Source of the DNA: CAZNXJ01 sp964577115
GTDB taxonomy: Bacteria; Planctomycetota; Planctomycetia; Pirellulales; Pirellulaceae
Assembly (NCBI GenBank): GCA_964577115.1
Contig: CAZNXJ010000036.1
Location: 1-47,753 of the forward strand
Reading direction: 5' to 3'
DNA length: 47,753 nucleotides
Shown here: positions 43,096-47,753 of the stretch, piece by piece
How the letters are laid out: each line of letters opens with the position of its first letter
How positions within the stretch are numbered: position 1 is the stretch's first letter
Program-made: the position numbers and the translations under genes
The notes under the pieces: model-generated
Databases searched by the model: none
What the model was told of the DNA's origin: nothing
What the model saw: the letters and a program-made list of their open reading frames with translations, nothing else

Positions 43096-43206
43096 ATGGC
43101 TCGCTGGCCCCAACATTCCTGGACGACGTGGGTAACGTACCTGCTGATCTTTGTCGGCTTCCCGCTGCTCTGTGTCTTGGCGTACGCCTACGTCCGGGGC
43201 TGGTGA
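43096..43206 (+). CDS. Putative 36-residue single-pass membrane peptide
   Basis: ATG to TGA, 36 codons. The N-terminus is polar and Trp-rich (MARWPQHSWTTW), followed by one clear hydrophobic helix (TYLLIFVGFPLLCVLAYAY) and a short basic end VRGW. The residue pattern is what one expects from a real small membrane protein rather than noise, but there is no good ribosome-binding site before the ATG. It lies 73 bp upstream of manC on the same strand and could be cotranscribed. No function is assigned. Confidence 0.4.
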   Translation: MARWPQHSWTTWVTYLLIFVGFPLLCVLAYAYVRGW

Positions 43207-43279
43207 AGTTCGATCCGACCGTTTCTTTCATACTCGGCGCGAGGACAATGCCGACTCGCGAGAACAGGAGGAGTCAAAT

Positions 43280-44362
43280 ATGCTGCATGCCGTCATTATG
43301 GCCGGTGGTGCTGGAACGCGGTTCTGGCCGGCGAGCCGCCGTCATTTACCGAAGCAATTGCTACCGCTGGCCGGCGATCGCACGATGATTCAGGCCACCG
43401 TGGATCGGCTGAGCGGCCTGGTATCGGCCGAGCAGGTTCTGATTGTGACGAACGAGGCGCTCAAGGATGCCATTGCTGAGCAGCTCCCCGAGGTACCCCC
43501 GCAGGCAATCCTGGGTGAACCGTGCAAACGCGACACAGCACCCTGCGTCGCTCTAGCCGCCGGCCTGATCGCCCGGCGCGATCCCGACGCTATCATGGTC
43601 GTGCTGCCGGCCGATCACGTCATTCGGCCGACGGATGCGTTTCAGGCAGCCATCCGCGACGCCGTGGCCATCGTCCAGCGCCATCCAGAGGCGCTCGTCA
43701 CGTTCGGCATCCCACCCACCTATCCGGCGACCGGCTACGGGTATATCGAGCGTGGTGAACTGCTCGGGGAATCCCGTCCCAACGGCCAGGCGTACCGCGT
43801 CGCGCGGTTTCGCGAAAAACCGACGCTCGACGTCGCCCGTCAGTACCTCGAAGCCGGTAACTTCTACTGGAACGCGGGCATCTTTGTATGGCGAGCGGAG
43901 ACGATCCTGCGAGCGCTGCGCGAGTATGAACCGGAGATCATGGAGCGGATTGAAGCCATCGTCGCCCGCGCGGACGCGGCGGACTTTGACACCGTCTTCC
44001 GCGAAAACTTTGCTGCCATTCAAGGCAAGTCGATCGACTTCGCCGTCATGGAACGGTACCCCGAGGTCGTCGTGCTGCCGGCCATCTTTGAATGGGATGA
44101 CGTCGGCAATTGGCAGTCGCTCGCACGAACACGCGGCGTTAACGAAGATGGCAACACCATTATCGGTCGTCATCTGGGAGTTAACACCGAGGGTTGCATC
44201 ATCCGCTCGGAAGGCGACCACCTGATCGTGACGCTCGGGCTGAAGGATTGCATCGTCGTCCATACGCCCGACGCGACGCTCGTTGCGAGCAAACAAGACG
44301 AAGAAGCCTTGCGGCAGATCGTCCCGCAGCTCGAGAAGTTGCAATGGAATGAGTATTTGTGA
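43280..44362 (+). CDS. manC: Mannose-1-phosphate guanylyltransferase
   Basis: Makes GDP-mannose from mannose 1-phosphate and GTP, for glycans and LPS or exopolysaccharide. The 360-residue protein has the pyrophosphorylase signature AVIMAGGAGTRFWPASRRHL with PKQLLPL after it at 4-31, ILGEPCKRDTAPCVALAA, VLPADHVIRPTDAF, TGYGYIERG, VARFREKPTLDVA, FYWNAGIFVWRAETIL and EWDDVGNWQSL. It is the short nucleotidyltransferase-only form without a fused phosphomannose isomerase domain. Start ATG 43280 has GGAGGAG at ideal distance; the frame is open to 43151 but that would overlap the small ORF. Followed by ruvX after 48 bp, with heptamer repeats in between. Confidence 0.94.
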   Translation: MLHAVIMAGGAGTRFWPASRRHLPKQLLPLAGDRTMIQATVDRLSGLVSAEQVLIVTNEALKDAIAEQLPEVPPQAILGEPCKRDTAPCVALAAGLIARRDPDAIMVVLPADHVIRPTDAFQAAIRDAVAIVQRHPEALVTFGIPPTYPATGYGYIERGELLGESRPNGQAYRVARFREKPTLDVARQYLEAGNFYWNAGIFVWRAETILRALREYEPEIMERIEAIVARADAADFDTVFRENFAAIQGKSIDFAVMERYPEVVVLPAIFEWDDVGNWQSLARTRGVNEDGNTIIGRHLGVNTEGCIIRSEGDHLIVTLGLKDCIVVHTPDATLVASKQDEEALRQIVPQLEKLQWNEYL

Positions 44363-44363
44363 A

Positions 44364-44384
44364 AGGGTTCGGGGTGTAGGGTGC
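44364..44384 (-). repeat. Heptamer tandem repeat, 3 copies, minus orientation
   Basis: Read on the minus strand: GCACCCT, ACACCCC, GAACCCT. These directly follow the manC stop and fill much of the 48-bp gap before ruvX. Same family as the arrays at 1596 and 47595. Confidence 0.5.
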
Positions 44385-44410
44385 AGGACGAGGTGAAGAG
44401 GTGACGAGGG

Positions 44411-44917
44411 ATGCGTGAGGGGGATGTGAAGGAGTTTCCGGCGCAGGGACGGCTGCTGGGCGTTGACTACGGCAGCGTGCGCATCGGACTTGCTATTTGC
44501 GATCCCGACCGCATTCTCTCAAGCCCTCTGGAAATCTATGTTCGTCGCTCGGCCGAGCGTGATGCCGAATACTTTTGCGAGCTAGTGCAGCGCGAACGCG
44601 TCCAGGGCATTGTCGTGGGGCTGCCGGTTTTTCCGAGCGGTGACGAGAGCCCCAAGTCGTTCGAAGCCCGCGCGTTCGGCGCGTGGCTCGCCGAAGTCGT
44701 CCGGCTACCGGTATGTTTTGTGGACGAGCGCTATACGACGAACGAGGCGAATCGGTTGCTCGGCGAACGGCGGTTGACGCGTGATCAAAAGAAACGCCGC
44801 CGCGATATGCTCGCTGCGCAAATCATCCTCTCCACCTATCTCGAATCCCCTCATCTTGCCACGGAACGTATTCAGCCGCTGGACGAGCCACCTGCAAGCC
44901 GAAATCGCGACGCATGA
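44411..44917 (+). CDS. ruvX: RuvX/YqgF-type pre-16S rRNA nuclease
   Basis: RNase-H-fold nuclease, once called putative Holliday junction resolvase, that matures the 5' end of 16S rRNA in E. coli. The 168-residue protein has LLGVDYGSVRIGLAICDP (first catalytic aspartate), QGIVVGLPVFPSGDESPKS, VCFVDERYTTNEANRLL (catalytic glutamate) and KKRRRDMLAAQIILSTYLES (last aspartate). Length is slightly above the usual 140-150 owing to both ends. GAGG precedes the ATG at 44411. Its stop overlaps the next start by 4 bases. Confidence 0.9.
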   Translation: MREGDVKEFPAQGRLLGVDYGSVRIGLAICDPDRILSSPLEIYVRRSAERDAEYFCELVQRERVQGIVVGLPVFPSGDESPKSFEARAFGAWLAEVVRLPVCFVDERYTTNEANRLLGERRLTRDQKKRRRDMLAAQIILSTYLESPHLATERIQPLDEPPASRNRDA

Positions 44918-45477
44918 AGTACGAAGTCGAACAGAAATTTCCTGTCGAGCAATTTGAGTTGCTCCGCGAGCGTCTGGCGCAGATGAACGTCGCCTGGCGG
45001 CCGGTGGTGCAGCAGGTGGATACCTACTTCCGGCACCCGGTGCGCGATTTTGCGACGACCGACGAAGCACTGCGCGTCCGTCGCGTGGGCGACTCCAACT
45101 GCGTGACCTACAAAGGGCCGAAGGTCGACGCGGAAACGAAGACGCGACACGAAATCGAAATTCCGCTCGGACCAGGCTCCCAGACGCATGAAGGCGCGTG
45201 TGACATTTTGACGGCGCTTGGGTTTGCCGTCGTCGCTCAGGTCGTCAAGCTGCGGACGGTGGGCGAGCTTGTGTGGCAAGGGCATCACGTCGAGTTGGCT
45301 CTGGATGACGTTCAGCACGTGGGACGCTTCGTCGAGCTCGAAACGCAGGCCGACGAAGCGGCGCTACCCGTCGCTCGCCAGGCCATACAGCAGTTGGCTC
45401 GTGAACTGGGCCTCGAGGCAACGGAACGGCGCAGCTATCTCGAAATGCTTCTTGCGAACGGCGGACGCGGGAATTAG
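44914..45477 (+). CDS. CYTH-domain protein (class IV adenylate cyclase/ThTPase type)
   Basis: CYTH enzymes act on triphosphorylated substrates with divalent metal: cAMP synthesis, thiamine-triphosphate or polyphosphate hydrolysis. The 187-residue protein starts MKYEVEQKF (the E-x-E-x-K motif at strand 1), then TYFRHPVRDFATTDEALRVR, VTYKGPKVDAETKTRHEIEI, KLRTVGELVWQGHHVELALD and GRFVELETQADEA, placing acidic and basic residues alternately along the tunnel strands. CyaB-like relatives are nearest by eye; the substrate is not known. The ATG shares 4 bases (ATGA) with the ruvX stop, so the two are translationally coupled. The unit ends at a strong terminator. Confidence 0.87.
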   Translation: MKYEVEQKFPVEQFELLRERLAQMNVAWRPVVQQVDTYFRHPVRDFATTDEALRVRRVGDSNCVTYKGPKVDAETKTRHEIEIPLGPGSQTHEGACDILTALGFAVVAQVVKLRTVGELVWQGHHVELALDDVQHVGRFVELETQADEAALPVARQAIQQLARELGLEATERRSYLEMLLANGGRGN

Positions 45478-45626
45478 TGCGTCCAAGCATCCGGGCTCGA
45501 TTTCGATATTTTTTTCTCCGGCGACCGAAACTCCATCGCGTCAAAGGGGTTTCCCTCAGCATACGCTGCCCAGCGCAACCCGCGGCGCGTAGGGGCGCCA
45601 CCCAAGCCGTTGGCACGCACACCCCC

Positions 45627-45675
45627 AGCCCGATCGGCGTCGACTTCGGTCGATCGCCGATCGGGCTAACCTTTT
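45627..45675 (+). terminator. Strong terminator with UUCG tetraloop
   Basis: Left arm 45627-45644 and right arm 45649-45667 form 18 base pairs with a single bulged T and the loop TTCG closed by C-G, followed by AACC and TTTT. It ends the manC-ruvX-CYTH unit. The stop codon of the convergent transporter gene lies in its right end. Confidence 0.88.
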
Positions 45676-46664
45676 ATTGTTGATGGACATTGCCCCGACG
45701 TCTGGGGAGCTCGGGCGGACCACCACTGCGCAAGCGCTGTGCCGGTCAGCATGCAGCCGAAGGTGTAGAGTGCGGGTGCGATCGCGATTGCGCTGCGTTC
45801 AGGATAGAGAAAGAGTGCAAGGCTGACGCCGAGCCCAGCGTTCTGCATGCCGACTTCAAGCGTCAATGCGCGGCGCATGGCATCGTCGAGCCGCAGTGCG
45901 AGGCCGGCCAGAGTGCCAGCCAGATACCCGCCGACGTTGATACCGATGAGCGCGGCGAGCATGGACGGCTCGAAATCATGAAATTGTCTTCGATTGCGCG
46001 CCACGACGACCGCAATGATCACCAGGATGCTGATATTTGCGATGGCCCGGGCGGCGCGCTGCCACTGGGGGCGATCGAAGCCGAGCGTACGCTGTAGCGC
46101 ATGGCCGACGAGCACGGGGATTACCACGACGGCTGTCATATATAACGAGGACTGGCCCAGAATACCGATCTGTTCGCCCGCCCACGCTCGGAGCGTGATG
46201 AAGATCGCGAGCGGGACGGCTAGCGGCGAGAGCAGTGTGGCGACGGTGGTGAGACTGACTGAATAACTTGTGTTGCCGCGGGCTTTGAGCGTCAGCACGT
46301 TCGAGGCCATTGCTCCGGGGACACAGCCGACCAGCACGACTCCAAGAAACGCATCACCATCGGGGACGAGTAGAGAAGCAAACAGCAATGCTAGCAGTGG
46401 CATGGCCGAGTATTGCACGCACACTCCGGCGAGCACTCGGGGCCAGCGCCGCGCGACGGCCTGAAGTTCCTCGCGGGGGAGCATCGAGCCGATGGCAAAC
46501 ATTGTTGCGACGATCCAGAGGTCGAGTCGCCGCCCGGCACCGAGGGCGAGAAATGGATCGATGGTCGAGGTCGCCGAGACGGGCAATAGACCTGCGAGAT
46601 CGGGCCACGCATACGCTGCGGCGGATGAAAGGATGAGCCAGAAAAGTAGATAGCGGTCGAGCAT
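45666..46664 (-). CDS. BASS-family (bile acid:Na+ symporter-like) transporter
   Basis: Inner-membrane secondary transporter of the BASS superfamily, usually sodium-coupled uptake of organic anions. The 332-residue protein consists of about nine to ten hydrophobic helices; conserved blocks include ATMFAIGSMLPREELQAVAR, GVVLVGCVPGAMASNVLTLK (the crossed-helix region with the CPGG-like motif), YSVSLTTVATLLSPLAVPL and LTLEVGMQNAGLGVSLALFL (second crossed helix). Substrate unknown; pantoate, pyruvate or bile-acid-like anions occur in the family. Start taken at ATG 46664 (MLDRYLLFW); the frame is open to 46997 and no candidate start has a good ribosome site. Stop overlaps the terminator of the convergent operon. 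Confidence 0.85.
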   Translation of the reverse strand: MLDRYLLFWLILSSAAAYAWPDLAGLLPVSATSTIDPFLALGAGRRLDLWIVATMFAIGSMLPREELQAVARRWPRVLAGVCVQYSAMPLLALLFASLLVPDGDAFLGVVLVGCVPGAMASNVLTLKARGNTSYSVSLTTVATLLSPLAVPLAIFITLRAWAGEQIGILGQSSLYMTAVVVIPVLVGHALQRTLGFDRPQWQRAARAIANISILVIIAVVVARNRRQFHDFEPSMLAALIGINVGGYLAGTLAGLALRLDDAMRRALTLEVGMQNAGLGVSLALFLYPERSAIAIAPALYTFGCMLTGTALAQWWSARAPQTSGQCPSTIKG

Positions 46665-46891
46665 TGGGGAGGGGCCAGGAGACGAGGCCTGCATGGAGCC
46701 GGAGGTAAAAAACACCGCGGCGCGCTCAAAAGTTGGCATCGCCACAATGGCCATAATGTAGTACACGGAGCCTCGGCGAGCTGCTGGCGTACGGCCGCTC
46801 GGCCCGAATTCACCCCTCCGCCACTGGCCCGAGCCGACATATGTGTGTCGGGCAAGGAATGCGTTTGGGTGAAATGGGTAAGTCGTTCTGG
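46665..46891. other. Divergent intergenic region, no gene seen
   Basis: Between the BASS transporter start and the promoter of the double-CCxxC protein. An upstream extension of the transporter frame runs through it without membrane or family features. No clear minus-strand promoter found. Confidence 0.4.
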
Positions 46892-46919
46892 TTGACGTGG
46901 GCTTTCGGGCGCTGATAAT
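46892..46919 (+). promoter_or_regulatory. Sigma70-like promoter for the double-CCxxC protein
   Basis: TTGACG (46892-46897), 16-base spacer, GATAAT (46914-46919); start near 46926 and a leader of about 60 bases. One of the best promoter matches in the window, suggesting a well expressed gene. Confidence 0.6.
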
Positions 46920-46987
46920 TGAGGCCCGACGGACTGCCATCGTGAACGGCACAATTATGGTCCTTTTTTTGTTAAGGAACCGCAGTG

Positions 46988-47443
46988 ATGAAAGCACGGT
47001 ATCTGTTGGCGAGCTCGGTGTGTGCGACTCTTTTGGCCGCGTCGCTGTTGATGGCTGGCGAGATTAATCTCGAGGGCGTCAAGTGCGTGCTGAACCCGAA
47101 GGGCCCGGCGAAGGCAGAGAACGCTGTTGAGTACAAGGGCGCGAAGGTCTTCTTCTGCTGCCAGAACTGCCCGAAGAAGTTTTCCGAAGATCCGGCCAAG
47201 TTCGCGACGAAGGCCAATCATCAGCTCGTCGCGACCAAGCAGGCCAAGCAGCTGAAGTGCCCGCTCAGCGGCCAGCCGACGAAGGAAGACAAGACGGTCG
47301 AAGTCAATGGTGTGAACGTGGCTTTCTGCTGTGCGAACTGCCAGGGCAAAGTCGCCAAGGCGGAAGGCGATGAGCAGCTTGAGCTCGTCTTCAGCGACAA
47401 GGCCTTCGAGAAGGGCTTTGAGATCGCGAAGCAGGAGAAGTAG
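46988..47443 (+). CDS. Secreted protein with two CCxxC (TRASH/YHS-like) modules
   Basis: A 151-residue exported protein. Signal peptide at 1-23 (LLASSVCATLLAASLLMA). Then two copies of the same module: KCVLNP...VFFCCQNC with Cys33, 57, 58, 61, and KCPLSG...VAFCCANC with Cys91, 114, 115, 118; spacing C-x23-CC-x2-C and C-x22-CC-x2-C. First module is followed by KKFSEDPAKF, as in YHS/TRASH domains that bind metals, so metal binding in the periplasm is the likely role. Codons are strongly biased to AAG/GAG, fitting high expression. Start ATG 46988 (AAGGA ten bases upstream; GTG 46985 is possible). Own promoter and terminator, monocistronic. Confidence 0.8.
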   Translation: MKARYLLASSVCATLLAASLLMAGEINLEGVKCVLNPKGPAKAENAVEYKGAKVFFCCQNCPKKFSEDPAKFATKANHQLVATKQAKQLKCPLSGQPTKEDKTVEVNGVNVAFCCANCQGKVAKAEGDEQLELVFSDKAFEKGFEIAKQEK

Positions 47444-47458
47444 GAAGAAGTAAGTGAA

Positions 47459-47475
47459 CAGCGCGTAACGCGCTG
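47459..47475 (+). other. Small perfect hairpin after the CCxxC gene
   Basis: CAGCGCG and CGCGCTG pair around a TAA loop, 15 bases after the stop codon and ahead of the main terminator; it may protect the 3' end of the message. Confidence 0.4.
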
Positions 47476-47498
47476 ACTCGTTTGCTGACGAAACGATC

Positions 47499-47531
47499 AA
47501 GGGCGTTCCCGAACTGGGAACGCCCTTTTTT
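47499..47531 (+). terminator. Rho-independent terminator of the CCxxC gene
   Basis: AAGGGCGTTCCC (47499-47510) and GGGAACGCCCTT (47516-47527) pair perfectly over 12 bp, loop GAACT, with six T at 47526-47531. Confidence 0.93.
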
Positions 47532-47594
47532 GTTGGGAAGAGTTCCGGGTTCAGAGACCAGGGGTTCAGCAGTACGAGATGCCATAACTCCCCA

Positions 47595-47671
47595 GAACCC
47601 GAAACCCCAAACCCGAAACGCTGAAAGCTGACCGCTGAAAGCTGAAAGCTAACCACTAACCACTAACCGCT
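47595..47671 (+). repeat. Heptamer tandem repeat array, 11 copies
   Basis: Eleven 7-mers in unbroken phase: GAACCCG, AAACCCC, AAACCCG, AAACGCT, GAAAGCT, GACCGCT, GAAAGCT, GAAAGCT, AACCACT, AACCACT, AACCGCT. Copies drift gradually along the array. Just upstream (47546-47570) the strand-reversed motif GGTTCAG/GGGGTTC occurs, so the element is partly inverted and could fold. It lies between a terminator and the window end, with no gene in 47532-47753. Confidence 0.75.
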
Positions 47672-47753
47672 AACAATACCGCCCCTTCTGCTCCCATTGG
47701 GTGCATCTCAAGGTTTGCAGATTTCGGACGTGACTTTGGGAGGTTTTGGTCTT

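Noticed and set aside
47595..47671. CRISPR array
   Set aside because: Units are 7 bases without spacers; no cas genes in the window.

Overview
The window looks like an ordinary chromosomal stretch of a Gram-negative, high-GC bacterium, most probably a planctomycete (Pirellula-like). This rests on gene content read by eye: a SecA of about 1240 residues, a GldA/GldFG-type ABC system followed by a DUF4340 protein, a very large Gly/Gln-rich DUF4175-like membrane protein, an FHA-GAF-sigma54 activator, a PQQ-type beta-propeller protein and a BON-domain protein. LpxK and KdtA imply lipid A/LPS synthesis. I saw no rRNA, tRNA, insertion sequence, prophage, CRISPR array or replication origin. The species assignment is an inference.

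Layout. 1-8.2 kb is mostly minus strand: a partial alpha-glucan phosphorylase, APS kinase, an acyl-CoA-dehydrogenase-like protein, the pair isocitrate dehydrogenase-lpxK (7 bp apart) and a UxaA/GarD-type sugar-acid dehydratase; only a small BON-domain gene points the other way. 8.4-23 kb is plus strand: the DUF4175-like protein, L-aspartate oxidase, the gldA-gldFG-DUF4340 cassette (own promoter-like site, strong terminator), an MFS exporter and a PaaK-like adenylating enzyme. 23-31.5 kb is minus strand: an FHA-sigma54 regulator, a PQQ-propeller protein, a 1278-residue oxoprolinase/hydantoinase fusion and a cysteine-desulfurase-like enzyme. 31.8-47.5 kb is mainly plus strand: Prc protease, SecA, KdtA, MetK, a planctomycete-type unknown membrane protein, a 36-codon putative membrane peptide, then manC-ruvX-CYTH, and finally a secreted protein with two CCxxC modules. 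PhnP-like hydrolase and a BASS transporter lie on the minus strand in this part.

How the parts work together. Envelope biology dominates: LpxK and KdtA build the lipid A-Kdo core, ManC supplies GDP-mannose, SecA and Prc handle export and periplasmic proteolysis, and GldA/GldFG/DUF4340 plus the DUF4175-like protein are large envelope assemblies of unknown role. The rest is central metabolism (glycogen breakdown, NAD, SAM, isocitrate, sulfate activation).

The most distinctive non-coding signal is a family of 7-base tandem repeats (consensus near GAACCCT/AAACCCY, drifting to GAAAGCT and AACCACT) at three intergenic sites: 1596-1623, 44364-44384 (opposite orientation) and 47595-47671. I did not find a defence island or another clearly novel multi-gene system; the best candidates for undescribed biology are this repeat family, the collagen-like segment of the 8.4-kb gene, the extra domain in SecA and the double-CCxxC protein.
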